Below, piece after piece: positions 18,615-27,540 of a stretch of DNA of 64,000 nucleotides (positions are counted from its first letter, which is position 1; each line of letters begins with the position of its first letter). A program made the translations under genes and the position numbers. This stretch comes from Acinetobacter johnsonii CIP 64.6. GTDB taxonomy: Bacteria > Pseudomonadota > Gammaproteobacteria > Pseudomonadales > Moraxellaceae. Under the pieces are notes generated by a model, which was not told the DNA's origin, made no database searches, and saw only the letters and a list, made by a program, of their open reading frames with translations. The stretch covers positions 98,380 to 162,379 of the forward strand of contig NZ_KB849235.1 of NCBI RefSeq assembly GCF_000368045.1, given 5' to 3'.

Positions 18615-18642
18615 AAAAAAGACCGCTTAAGCAGTCTTTTTT
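18615..18642 (-). terminator. Terminator of the guanidine operon
   Basis: AAAAGACCGC-TTAA-GCAGTCTTTT with one internal mismatch and T runs on both strands, about 20 bases beyond the carboxylase stop codon. Confidence 0.75.
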
Positions 18643-18662
18643 GTATGTCGTGATATTTGAAT

Positions 18663-21600
18663 TTAGGCTACAGGTGCCAGTGTAAACAGCACCTGACCTG
18701 TTTTTACCGTTTGCCCTTTTTCAATGGTAATGGTTTCAACCTTCATCCGCTCAGGTGCAATAATGGGAATTTCAATTTTCATGGCTTCAATCACGGCCAA
18801 AGTTGCCCCTTCTTCCACAATGTCTCCAGAGGTACATTCAATTTTCCAAATAGAACCTGGCATATGCGACTCTACTGCACAACCACCTTCAGGAATTTGA
18901 ATTTCACTGTCATCTAACACCGTATCTAGTCTTTCAGAAACATGTTCAGCCAAACCTGCCTCATGCCAACGACGGCGTTCCTCTTCAAAGTTCGTTTGCT
19001 GTACCGCTTTAAAACTTGAAATGGATGCTGCATTTTCAATGAGGAAGTCATTGTATTCTTTTAGATTTAAAACCCCATATTCTACTCGAAGCTTTAAGCG
19101 CCCCGCTTTAAAGTCTTCCCGCATTTGCATCAGTTCTGTTTCAGACACTTCATAAAATTTAATTTGATCAAAGAAGCGCAGTAGCCATGGCTTATCCTGT
19201 TCAAAGTCGGGGTTTTTGCGGTAACGACTCCACATTTGGGTTGTACGTCCAACAAACTGATAACCGCCTGGGCCTTCCATACCATAGACACACATATATG
19301 CGCCACCGATGCCGACTGCATTTTCAGGCGTCCAAGTGCGTGCAGGATTATATTTGGTAGTTACTAAACGATTACGTGGGTCCAGCGGCGTTGCCACAGG
19401 TGCACCCAAGTACACATCCCCCAAACCCATCACCAAATAATTGGTGCTGAATACGATATCCTTCACTGCTTGCTTCGAGTCTAGACCATTGATACGACGA
19501 ATAAACTCAACATTGTCAGGACACCACGGCGCATCTGGACGGACTGTTTGCATATAACGTTCAGTCGCCAACTGAGTTTGTGAGTCCTCCCAAGCCAAAG
19601 GCAAATAGACTGTGCGCGAAGGCACTTCCATTGCTGTCACATCAGGCAATTCACTTTCTGCTTGCTGTAAAAGGCTTAATAAATGTTTTTGATCTAGCAC
19701 CAATGAATCAAAATGAATTTGCAGCGAACGAATACCCGGTGTTAAGTCTATAATCCCTTCGATACTTTGGTCTTTAACCCATTGCATTAAAGCATGAATA
19801 CGGAAGCGTAAATTGAGATCTAAAACCAACTCTCCATATTCAACCAACAGATAGCTATTACCTGCAGGACGATAAGTCACATCAGGTCTAGCGTCCTCAC
19901 CTTTTAATGTCGCTAAAACGGCATCTGATAAGGTCTCCATTTCAGCATGAAAGCTTGGAGAGAATTCTACATTTTCAGTCGTATCCGCTGTTAACGCTGT
20001 GCTATATTTTTGATTTAATACTTGTGCTTGATCATAAGAAATGGGTATAAATTTAACCTTATCGCCCGCTTTAAGTTGACCAATTTTCCATAGTTCTGAG
20101 CTGACCACTACCGCTGGGCAAACAAAGCCGCCCAAGCTTGGACCATCGGGTCCTAAAATAATTGGCATATCTCCAGTGAAGTCAATCGCGCCAATGGCAT
20201 AAGCATTATCATGAATATTCGAAGGATGCAGCCCTGCCTCACCACCATCGGTACGTGCCCATTCAGGTTTTTCACCGACTAAACGAATGCCTGTACGACT
20301 TGAGTTAAAGTGAATTTCAAATTCTTGCTCAAAGAAGCGCTCAATATCTCGTTTGGTGAAAAAGTCTGGCGCACCATGCGGTCCATACATCACTGCAATG
20401 TTCCAAGCCTGGCTAAAGCTTGGCACCTCTGCTGCACTGAGTGCAACAGTTTCTACCGAGCTATAAGCCGTAATAGGCAACATATCTCCAATGAGTAAAT
20501 TGCGTCCTGCATGACCACCAAACTGACCTAAAGTAAAAGTTGCTTGCGAGCCTAAGTATCTAGGTACATTAAATCCGCCTTTAATGCCAATATAACTGCG
20601 ACAACCTGTGGTGATTTTACCTGTTTTAAGAATTTGCCCTTTTTTAACATTAAGGGTCTGCCACATGGCAACATCGACACCATCCAATGTCGCAAGCATG
20701 TCGCCACCCGTAATCACGATTTGGCTGTCACAATGGAATTTTAAAGTTGGGCCTTGTAATGTACATTCTAGCCCTGCGGTATTAAATGGATTCCCCAATA
20801 GTTGATTAGCGACATTTAAAGACAAAGGATCAATCGCACCCGATGGTGGAACACCAACATCCCAATAACCCAAACGACCTGTGACGTCTTGTATTGACGT
20901 TTGGATACCTGACTGTAATATCTCAATTTTTTGGGTTTTCCACTCAAAAGTATTTAAGAAACGTGTAGTCTGTGTTCCCGCAGTAAACACTTCACAGGCA
21001 ATAATGTTTTGTAAATACTCAAGATTGGTTTCAATTCCTGCCACTGAGGTGTTTGCCAAAGTATCGCTCATGGCTTGAATTGTACTTTCACGGTTTTCGT
21101 GAGTCACAATGATTTTGGCAATCATCGGATCATAAAAGGAAGATACATTTGAACCCGTTTCTACCCATGTTTCATTGCGTGCTTGTGGGTCAAACTCGAC
21201 ATAAGTCAATAAGCCAGCACTGGGTTGAAAGTTTTTAATTGGATCTTCAGCATATAAACGGACTTGGATCGAATGGCCTTTAGGTGCAAGCGGCTCTGTT
21301 GGGACAGTCCAGTCACCGCTACCTAAAGTGACCATCCATTCCACAAGGTCTACACCAAACACTTGTTCAGTCACACCATGTTCAACTTGCAGACGTGTAT
21401 TCACCTCTAAGAAATAGAATTGCTGGGTGTCAGTATCCATCACAAATTCAACCGTACCTGCCGAACGATAATTCACTGACTGCATCAGTTGAATCGCAAC
21501 ACCTTGAATATAATCACGTTGTTCATCATTTAAATGCGGTGCTGGGGTCTCCTCGATTACTTTCTGGTTACGGCGCTGTACTGAACAGTCCCGCTCTCCC

Positions 21601-22268
21601 AAAGCCAAAACCAAACCTTGGCCATCACCAAAAATTTGGACTTCAATATGACGCGCATTTTCCACAAACTTTTCTAAATACAAGCCTGCATCTTTAAAGT
21701 TAGCTTGGGCCAAATAAGATACCGTTGCATAAGCATCTTTAAGCTCTGCTTCGTTCCACACCAAACGCATACCTATACCACCGCCACCTGCGGTACTTTT
21801 CAGCATCACGGGATAACCGATACGCTTTGCTTCGATCAGTGCTTCCGCTTCATCTGCTAAAAGTTGGCTACCCGGTAACAATGGCACGTTCGCCTGAATT
21901 GCAAGTTCACGTGCAGTATGCTTTAAGCCAAAACTACGCATTTGCGCAGAATTTGGCCCTAAAAACACAATGCCCTGTGACTCACACAAATCACAAAACT
22001 CCGCATTTTCAGACAGGAAACCATAGCCCGGATGAATGGCTTCAGCACCTGCTTCTTTCGCGACCTGTAAAATTTTTTCAATATTTAAATAACTTTGACT
22101 GGCTGGACTATCACCAATAAATACAGCTTCATCAGCCAAAGTCACATGTAAGGAATCACGGTCTGCTTCTGAATACACCGCAACAGACTGAATGCCTAAA
22201 TTCTTTAATGTGCGAATTACTCGGCAGGCAATTGCCCCACGGTTAGCAATGAGAACTTTTTTAAACAT
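18663..22268 (-). CDS. Biotin-dependent guanidine carboxylase (annotated family: urea carboxylase)
   Basis: A 1201-residue single-chain carboxylase. Order of domains: biotin carboxylase (KVLIANRGAIACRV at the start; STAGGGGIGM ATP loop; EVNTRLQVEHGVTE), the KipA/KipI-like carboxyltransferase halves (about residues 480-1080), and a C-terminal biotinyl domain with Lys1164 in EAMKIE. Family members are called urea carboxylase, but those with two DUF1989 partners behind a ykkC riboswitch have been shown to carboxylate guanidine. This operon has exactly that make-up, so guanidine is the better substrate call. No allophanate hydrolase gene (atzF) is present in the window, though one is needed to finish the pathway. 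It follows the DUF1989 gene after five bases. Confidence 0.88.
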   Translation of the reverse strand: MFKKVLIANRGAIACRVIRTLKNLGIQSVAVYSEADRDSLHVTLADEAVFIGDSPASQSYLNIEKILQVAKEAGAEAIHPGYGFLSENAEFCDLCESQGIVFLGPNSAQMRSFGLKHTARELAIQANVPLLPGSQLLADEAEALIEAKRIGYPVMLKSTAGGGGIGMRLVWNEAELKDAYATVSYLAQANFKDAGLYLEKFVENARHIEVQIFGDGQGLVLALGERDCSVQRRNQKVIEETPAPHLNDEQRDYIQGVAIQLMQSVNYRSAGTVEFVMDTDTQQFYFLEVNTRLQVEHGVTEQVFGVDLVEWMVTLGSGDWTVPTEPLAPKGHSIQVRLYAEDPIKNFQPSAGLLTYVEFDPQARNETWVETGSNVSSFYDPMIAKIIVTHENRESTIQAMSDTLANTSVAGIETNLEYLQNIIACEVFTAGTQTTRFLNTFEWKTQKIEILQSGIQTSIQDVTGRLGYWDVGVPPSGAIDPLSLNVANQLLGNPFNTAGLECTLQGPTLKFHCDSQIVITGGDMLATLDGVDVAMWQTLNVKKGQILKTGKITTGCRSYIGIKGGFNVPRYLGSQATFTLGQFGGHAGRNLLIGDMLPITAYSSVETVALSAAEVPSFSQAWNIAVMYGPHGAPDFFTKRDIERFFEQEFEIHFNSSRTGIRLVGEKPEWARTDGGEAGLHPSNIHDNAYAIGAIDFTGDMPIILGPDGPSLGGFVCPAVVVSSELWKIGQLKAGDKVKFIPISYDQAQVLNQKYSTALTADTTENVEFSPSFHAEMETLSDAVLATLKGEDARPDVTYRPAGNSYLLVEYGELVLDLNLRFRIHALMQWVKDQSIEGIIDLTPGIRSLQIHFDSLVLDQKHLLSLLQQAESELPDVTAMEVPSRTVYLPLAWEDSQTQLATERYMQTVRPDAPWCPDNVEFIRRINGLDSKQAVKDIVFSTNYLVMGLGDVYLGAPVATPLDPRNRLVTTKYNPARTWTPENAVGIGGAYMCVYGMEGPGGYQFVGRTTQMWSRYRKNPDFEQDKPWLLRFFDQIKFYEVSETELMQMREDFKAGRLKLRVEYGVLNLKEYNDFLIENAASISSFKAVQQTNFEEERRRWHEAGLAEHVSERLDTVLDDSEIQIPEGGCAVESHMPGSIWKIECTSGDIVEEGATLAVIEAMKIEIPIIAPERMKVETITIEKGQTVKTGQVLFTLAPVA

Positions 22269-22273
22269 GCTGA

Positions 22274-22924
22274 TTACTCCTTGCCTTCACGTACAATCAG
22301 TTGAATTTTAGTCGGGTTATAGGCATTACAGGGGTTGTTCAGTTGTGGGCAGTTAGAAATCAGCACGATGAGATCCATCTCTGCTTGAATTTCAACATAT
22401 TTACCCGGCGCCGATATTCCATCGTCAAACTTGAGATGCCCATCACTGCTCACGGGTACATTCATAAAGAAGTTAATATTCGGCCCAATATGACGAACAT
22501 TTAGTCCATGCTTTTTCGCGATTGGGTGCAAAGCTAAAGCTGTCATAAAGTTATTACGGCAACTGTGCATCGGAAATGTGTCGTGTGCATAACGTACGGT
22601 GTTACTTTCACATGAACAAGCACCGCCCAAGGTGTCATGGCGACCACAGTTATCATCATGGATCGTGGCGATTTTGTTGCCATAGTTGGTATATAGAGCT
22701 GTGCCTTTTTCAAGATAAATCTGCTGGTTAATGGCTAAAGTATCAGTTGCACTGTAACGCTCTTCAGGGTTGCTCGCAGAAATCAATAAAGTATCGACTG
22801 CTTGGTTGCCTTCGAGGTCAATAATGCGGAAATACTGCCCTTTCTGGACTTCACACATCCATGCCTCACCCGCTGGACAGACTTCATTTAAAACAGCTTG
22901 ATCAAATGCTTGTAAACTGGTCAT
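22274..22924 (-). CDS. cgdB: Carboxyguanidine deiminase subunit (DUF1989, UAAP2 type)
   Basis: A 216-residue DUF1989 protein, formerly urea amidolyase-associated protein 2. The conserved core has CGRHDTLGGACSCESN and YAHDTFPMHSCRNNF, with Cys and His residues likely to bind a metal, and GPNINFFMNVPV. In the characterised pathway two DUF1989 proteins (CgdA and CgdB) form a heteromer that deiminates carboxyguanidine to allophanate. It lies between the other subunit gene and the carboxylase with gaps of 5 to 17 bases. Which subunit is A and which is B is inferred from order. Confidence 0.75.
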   Translation of the reverse strand: MTSLQAFDQAVLNEVCPAGEAWMCEVQKGQYFRIIDLEGNQAVDTLLISASNPEERYSATDTLAINQQIYLEKGTALYTNYGNKIATIHDDNCGRHDTLGGACSCESNTVRYAHDTFPMHSCRNNFMTALALHPIAKKHGLNVRHIGPNINFFMNVPVSSDGHLKFDDGISAPGKYVEIQAEMDLIVLISNCPQLNNPCNAYNPTKIQLIVREGKE

Positions 22925-22941
22925 GCGTATTCTCCTCGGGC

Positions 22942-23682
22942 TTAAGCAGCATCAAATGCGTAATAACGTGCGTTGTTTTGAAAACCGCGTTGGTTTTGTG
23001 GGCATGAATCACGACAAATATCGTGTGTTGCTAAAGCGGAGGCTTTGAATAAGCGCATTTGAATATCGGCAGGTTGATACTTTGTTGCTTGACTAAAACC
23101 ATGTGGCGCAGCAGATAAGAACACCAGACAGTCCATCTCAAAACGCAGTTCAATAGTTTGATGGGTATTATCGACATCGATATAAGATAAGTTGCCTGCA
23201 TCATCAGGGCGAACTTTAGAGAATAGGTTGACCGTAGCTGACAGGTCGGCTTGACCTAATGAGAACTTGCTCATTTCAAGTAACAGGCTGTCGCGTCCAC
23301 TCCGATACATCTCATTTCGTGCATCTTGGAAAGTTTGAGTGCCAAATTGTTTTTGAATTTGTTCTGTGCGGCTCGGACCACACAAGGCATCATTCCAACC
23401 ATGTTCGTCTTGAATGATTGAAGCCATGACCCGACCTAAGTCTGAATACAACACATGTCCTGTACTTAGAAATGCCGTATGCTGTGCCTTTAGGCTATCT
23501 GGCATATTAAAACGTTCGAGCTTATCTTCGCTGTTGACACAGAAAAGAGAAACGTTGGCTTGTGCTCCCAAGGCTTTAAACTGTAAGACTGTGCCGCGTT
23601 GAATACGCCCAGACCAGTGATGCCCACCCGGTAAAAGTTCAGTCCATAGTGCGTTATCGTCGTGATAAGTTATTGTGCTCAT
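22942..23682 (-). CDS. cgdA: Carboxyguanidine deiminase subunit (DUF1989, UAAP1 type)
   Basis: A 246-residue DUF1989 protein, urea amidolyase-associated protein 1 type (GGHHWSGRIQRG near the start; DEHGWNDALCGPS; NLFSKV). I start it at the ATG at 23682 (MSTITYHDD); the open frame continues upstream to 23772, but that part is the guanidine riboswitch and not protein. It is the first gene of the operon. Partner and role are as for the adjacent DUF1989 gene. Confidence 0.75.
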   Translation of the reverse strand: MSTITYHDDNALWTELLPGGHHWSGRIQRGTVLQFKALGAQANVSLFCVNSEDKLERFNMPDSLKAQHTAFLSTGHVLYSDLGRVMASIIQDEHGWNDALCGPSRTEQIQKQFGTQTFQDARNEMYRSGRDSLLLEMSKFSLGQADLSATVNLFSKVRPDDAGNLSYIDVDNTHQTIELRFEMDCLVFLSAAPHGFSQATKYQPADIQMRLFKASALATHDICRDSCPQNQRGFQNNARYYAFDAA

Positions 23683-23708
23683 GCGCTTCTGCCTAAATCG
23701 TAACTGTT

Positions 23709-23806
23709 TACCTCCCGGGCTTTTATCCCTCCGTGTAGTTCTTTCGAACCGTGAACTCTCGGTCGCAGACATACATAAAATAGATATGTATCGGAACCCT
23801 AGATCA
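23709..23806 (-). promoter_or_regulatory. Guanidine-I (ykkC) riboswitch
   Basis: Read on the minus strand the leader contains CTAGGGTTCCG, then a variable hairpin, CGAGAG, and ACACGGAGGGATAAAAGC followed by CCGGGAGG. These are the conserved blocks of the ykkC/guanidine-I aptamer in the right order and spacing. Bound guanidinium normally permits expression. It lies directly before the first DUF1989 gene, and its 5' end starts a few bases after the predicted sigma-54 start site. The expression platform must lie in the 26 bases between the GGGAGG end and the ATG at 23682. Confidence 0.92.
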
Positions 23807-23824
23807 CTCTTTCAGATTAGACGA

Positions 23825-23841
23825 TGCAAAGGCTGTGCCAA
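23825..23841 (-). promoter_or_regulatory. Sigma-54 promoter of the guanidine operon
   Basis: Minus strand TTGGCACAGCCTTTGCA matches the sigma-54 consensus YTGGCACGRNNNTTGCW at all but one defined position, with the required GG-to-GC spacing of ten. The start site would fall near 23815, just before the riboswitch. Sigma-54 promoters need an enhancer-binding protein; NtrC under nitrogen limitation is the natural candidate for a guanidine nitrogen pathway. Confidence 0.8.
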
Positions 23842-23845
23842 TTTA

Positions 23846-23873
23846 GTATTACGATTTTTAAACTTCGTAATAC
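23846..23873. promoter_or_regulatory. Inverted repeat upstream of the sigma-54 promoter
   Basis: GTATTACGA and TCGTAATAC, nine-base perfect arms 10 bases apart, lie directly upstream of the promoter. About 50 bases further upstream a second, looser repeat (GCACGCATA...TATGCGCAC, about 23909-23934) is present. They may be activator sites, but neither matches the NtrC consensus well. A regulator cannot be named. Confidence 0.45.
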
Positions 23874-23957
23874 TATTTATGAGCAATAAATGGGCACTTT
23901 AGATTTCAAGCACGCATATTTTCGCTATGCGCACTAAAAAGCATCAAATTTTAAGAA

Positions 23958-24851
23958 TTACTTCATTAAAATTTCATGGAACATGTGACGCAGCCACTGA
24001 TGACTGGTTTTGTGATGACAAGACATATGCCAATACTGTTTCACCCCATAACTTGGGAAGGCAATTGGCGCATTGAAGATCTTTAAATTGCCACGTGAAA
24101 GCAGCACTTCACTCAAATAATACGGGACTGTCGCAATCGCATCGGTTTCTTGTACCACCAAGCCTACCCCTAAATAGCTCGGTAAACGCATTAAAATGTC
24201 ACGTTTTAGTTCTAAATTAAGCAGTTCGTTTTCAATATGGTAATGTCCCATGCCTGCATCAATATCGATATGTGACTCAGCCAAGTACTGCGCTATGCTG
24301 ATACTGTCACCTGTCAAACGCGGATGATCTTTGGCAGCAATCACCACATAATACTGCTCGAACAGTTGCTGTTGATAAAAGCCATTTTCCAGTTGAGGTA
24401 AAAAACCCAGCGCCAAATCAATCTCACCATTTGCCATTTGATAACTGGTTTCAGAGGTGATCGGACGGATATTCAAACGAATATGCGGCGCATGTTTCTT
24501 TAAGTATTGCGAAATTTTCGGCAACAGCACCAAATGCGAAACATCGGTCATGGCCAAACTAAACTGTTGCTGCGAAGTGGCTTGGTCAAAATCAATCGTA
24601 AAGTTATTGATGATTTCAACCTTGTTTAAAGCCTCACTGACCAATGGAAATAACTGTTTCGACAGCTCAGTTGGCACCATTTCATTGCCAATCCGCAAAA
24701 ATAGCGGATCATTATAATGTTGGCGAATTTTATTCAGAATGTTACTCACCGTCGGTTGACTCATTTCTAAATGATCAGCCGCCAGTGACACACTTTTAAA
24801 CTTATAAACGTAAAAAAAGATACTGAGTAATTTACAGTCCAGTTCAAACAC
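23958..24851 (-). CDS. LysR-family transcriptional regulator
   Basis: A 297-residue LysR regulator with an N-terminal helix-turn-helix (SVSLAADHLEMSQPTVSNILNKI) and a ligand-binding domain of NodD/PcaQ-like build. It precedes the guanidine operon on the same strand, but that operon has its own sigma-54 promoter. No specific target can be shown. An imperfect inverted repeat (TGGTAGA...TCTACCCA, about 24881-24902) just upstream of its start may be its own operator. Confidence 0.85.
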   Translation of the reverse strand: MFELDCKLLSIFFYVYKFKSVSLAADHLEMSQPTVSNILNKIRQHYNDPLFLRIGNEMVPTELSKQLFPLVSEALNKVEIINNFTIDFDQATSQQQFSLAMTDVSHLVLLPKISQYLKKHAPHIRLNIRPITSETSYQMANGEIDLALGFLPQLENGFYQQQLFEQYYVVIAAKDHPRLTGDSISIAQYLAESHIDIDAGMGHYHIENELLNLELKRDILMRLPSYLGVGLVVQETDAIATVPYYLSEVLLSRGNLKIFNAPIAFPSYGVKQYWHMSCHHKTSHQWLRHMFHEILMK

Positions 24852-25066
24852 GAAAAAAATGTTCCTTATATGTATGTGATGGTAGACGATCCATCATCTA
24901 CCCATTATAGCGATGATCCAATGCTCAAAACTTACTTTTACAAGCATCTAGGTCTAATATCAGACATTTCAGCAATAAAAGCACATTAATTATACCTTTA
25001 GCTGTTCTGAACAATTGATGCTTTCCCTGAAAAGTTATGACGCATGATCTGCATGTATTTTACAAA
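24852..25066. other. Intergenic region between LysR and thiolase genes
   Basis: About 215 AT-rich bases holding the LysR promoter region; apart from the imperfect repeat near 24890 I see nothing to name. Confidence 0.4.
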
Positions 25067-25096
25067 ATAAAAAAGGCCCGAATCAATCGAACCTTT
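25067..25096 (-). terminator. Terminator after the thiolase gene
   Basis: On the minus strand AAAGGTTCGA and TCGGGCCTTT pair using two G-U pairs and are followed by a T run. It lies about 75 bases beyond the thiolase stop. Confidence 0.65.
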
Positions 25097-25170
25097 GATG
25101 AAATCAACCATGCCAATTATAGCTATTTAAATCATTTTCTTCACAGGCATAGCTAAGAATATTTACAGTT

Positions 25171-26343
25171 TTAGTCCAGCAGCTCGACGGCAATAGCAGT
25201 CGCCTCACCACCACCAATACATAAAGCAGCTACACCCTTCTTCCCACCAGTACGTTTCAAGGCATGCAGTAAAGTCACGATAATACGTGAACCAGATGAA
25301 CCCAATGGATGACCAAGTGCACAAGCACCACCATTCACATTAACTTTTGCAGGGTCTAAATGAAAACCATCAATTGCAAGCATTGTGACCATCGCAAATG
25401 CTTCATTGACTTCCCACAGATCTACATCACTCGCAGACCAGCCTGCTTTGGCTAAAACTTTCTCAATGGCACCTACAGGGGCAATGGTGAACTCAGATGG
25501 ATGCTGGGAATTACTTGCATAAGCCACAACTTTTGCCAATCGCTTAAGACCACGTGCGTCAGCAACTTCGGATGAAGTTACAACCAATGCCGAAGCACCA
25601 TCCGAAATAGAACTCGAATTTGCCGCGGTAATCGTGCCGTCTTTTTTAAATGCTGGACGTAAAGTTGGAATTTTATCCACTTTGGCATTGAGCGGCTGTT
25701 CATCTTGATCAACCACAACATCGCCTTTACGGCTACTCACCGTCACAGGCACGATTTCATCTTTAAAGAAACCACCTTGAATCGCTGCAATGGCTTTATT
25801 TAAAGAACCAATGGCATACTGATCCTGCTGCTCACGGGTATAGCCTTTTTTATCTGCCATTTCTTGAGCAAGTACACCCATCGACAGACCTGTTTCAGCA
25901 TCTTCTAAACCTTCTTGGAACATGTGATCGGTTGTTTTACCATGCCCCATACGGTAACCCGCGCGTGCTTTTTCAAGTAAGTACGGCGCATTTGACATTG
26001 ACTCCATACCACCGGCCACCACAATCTTAGCTGAACCCGCTTTAATCGCATCAGCCGCTTGCATGACGGCTTTCATACCAGAGCCACAAATTTTATTGAT
26101 GGTTGTTGCACCTGTTGAGTCAGGTAGACCTGCCATACGCATTGCTTGACGTGCAGGTCCTTGTTTTAAACCTGCAGGAAGTACACAACCAAAGATCACT
26201 TCATCCACATCGATCGGCTGTAAGCCAGAACGGTTTAACACTTCTTTAATTGTCACCGCACCAAGTTCAGGCGCGGTACAGCTCGACAGTGAACCTTGAA
26301 AACCACCCATTGCTGTACGTACACCGTCTACAATAACAATCAT
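25171..26343 (-). CDS. Acetyl-CoA acetyltransferase (thiolase)
   Basis: A 390-residue biosynthetic-type thiolase that condenses or cleaves acetoacetyl-CoA. Visible motifs are the nucleophile Cys in KICGSGMK, VNEAFA, GGACALGHPLGSSG with the active-site His, and the second Cys in ALCIGGGEATA. This is the AtoB/PhaA/Acat group. No partner gene lies next to it; a TetR gene is divergent, 520 bases away, and may control it. The substrate range cannot be read from sequence. Confidence 0.88.
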   Translation of the reverse strand: MIVIVDGVRTAMGGFQGSLSSCTAPELGAVTIKEVLNRSGLQPIDVDEVIFGCVLPAGLKQGPARQAMRMAGLPDSTGATTINKICGSGMKAVMQAADAIKAGSAKIVVAGGMESMSNAPYLLEKARAGYRMGHGKTTDHMFQEGLEDAETGLSMGVLAQEMADKKGYTREQQDQYAIGSLNKAIAAIQGGFFKDEIVPVTVSSRKGDVVVDQDEQPLNAKVDKIPTLRPAFKKDGTITAANSSSISDGASALVVTSSEVADARGLKRLAKVVAYASNSQHPSEFTIAPVGAIEKVLAKAGWSASDVDLWEVNEAFAMVTMLAIDGFHLDPAKVNVNGGACALGHPLGSSGSRIIVTLLHALKRTGGKKGVAALCIGGGEATAIAVELLD

Positions 26344-26673
26344 TTTCTATTTCATCCTTTTTTGCGTTTTATTTGCTTTTAGCCCAATTAAGAGACTTAA
26401 AAACATTCCCTATCTATTTTTTCATATTACAAAAGGGTTAATCGTTTCAGATCTTATTTTAATGTTTTTCATAGTGCTACCGTCTCAAAGCGAGTCATCT
26501 ATAAAGACATTAAAATTAACACACGTGAATAAGACATCGATCCATACGACAGATGATCTATTTATCAACCCGCACTGCATTCGAGGCTTTAGCACTAAAG
26601 GTTCTCGTCTCTAAGAACACAGTGGCTATACTGACAATAGTGTAAAAATCACGAAAAAGGAATGCAATGGCCC
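26344..26673. other. Gene-free divergent region between thiolase and TetR genes
   Basis: About 330 bases without a reading frame of note. It must hold the thiolase promoter on the minus strand; I cannot place it with confidence. Confidence 0.3.
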
Positions 26674-26706
26674 AAATTTGATCTCTAGAGATCAAATTTA
26701 TTGACA
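26674..26706 (+). promoter_or_regulatory. Perfect 26-bp palindrome adjoining a TTGACA box
   Basis: 26674-26699 is a perfect palindrome (half-site AAATTTGATCTCT), and TTGACA follows at 26701-26706. A dyad of this size beside a -35 box, 165 bases before a TetR gene, is a good candidate operator for that repressor. No clear -10 is seen at the usual distance. Confidence 0.55.
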
Positions 26707-26864
26707 ACGAAATGCGAAAATGCACCTGTATTTATTTCTATTGTTGAACAAGTGGATATTTTTAAAACGATTGTAGTAATATCCAAGACCTTAGTTGAAT
26801 TTTCATTTTCAACCAAGTTCAATAGCCTCTCTATAGTTCTCATGGAATACACTGGAATAAGCCA

Positions 26865-27476
26865 ATGACTTCAGTACGCCAACAAAATTTTCTATTACGC
26901 AAAGAGAAAATTTTAGCCATGGCTGAGACTTTATTATTAGACAATAATCAAGACATCACCTTAAGCGAATTAGCAACGGAACTCGATATTGCCAAGGGTA
27001 CAATTTACAAGCATTTCAAAAGTAAGAACCAACTCTATTTGGAGTTGATTATCTTGAATGAAACTCGCCTGCTAGAGATTTCTCAAAAGCATAACAACGA
27101 TATTAAAACGTATGTTTCCGAATACATGCTTTATAATATGTTGAACTCGAACCGTACGATTTTACTGCACGTTATTGAAGAACGTTTAACCAATAACGAA
27201 CGTAAACTCAAAGAACTTTTTGAGAAGCTCTACCAAATACGTGAACAACGTATTATCGAAATTAAAGACATGACCTCTGACTATTTAAAGTCTTTAGACA
27301 GCGCAATGTCCATTCGTGACTATTTATCTTATGTATGGACAGTGACCTATGGTGCGTCATTGTTACTCAATTCAACGCATTATCAAAAATCAATCGGTTC
27401 ACGTGAGCGTCTGATTAAACTGTATGTCAACCAAGCCCTCATGACACCCGATAAAATTTCACACGCAGCCCTTTAA
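26865..27476 (+). CDS. TetR/AcrR-family transcriptional regulator
   Basis: A 203-residue regulator. The N-terminal helix-turn-helix (about residues 28-50: ITLSELATELDIAKGTIYKHF) is typical of the family, and an all-helical ligand domain follows. The ligand is unknown. It is divergent from the thiolase gene, which could be its target, and a perfect palindrome lies in its upstream region. It ends at a strong terminator. Confidence 0.87.
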   Translation: MTSVRQQNFLLRKEKILAMAETLLLDNNQDITLSELATELDIAKGTIYKHFKSKNQLYLELIILNETRLLEISQKHNNDIKTYVSEYMLYNMLNSNRTILLHVIEERLTNNERKLKELFEKLYQIREQRIIEIKDMTSDYLKSLDSAMSIRDYLSYVWTVTYGASLLLNSTHYQKSIGSRERLIKLYVNQALMTPDKISHAAL

Positions 27477-27491
27477 GCTTCTAAACGGCAT

Positions 27492-27526
27492 AAAAAAAGC
27501 TAAACATGAAATGTTTAGCTTTTTTT
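27492..27526. terminator. Bidirectional terminator between tetR and cysK
   Basis: AAAAAAAGCTAAACAT-GAA-ATGTTTAGCTTTTTTT, a nine-base stem with A and T runs on both sides. Before the IS arrived it would also have ended cysK, which it no longer adjoins. Confidence 0.92.
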
Positions 27527-27540
27527 CATACAGTAAATTA

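Noticed and set aside
18657..18917. Plus-strand frame opposite the carboxylase end
   Set aside because: Antisense shadow of the biotinyl domain with no family features.
23683..23772. N-terminal extension of 30 codons on the first DUF1989 gene
   Set aside because: The region is the guanidine riboswitch; its codons follow RNA conservation and not the protein family.
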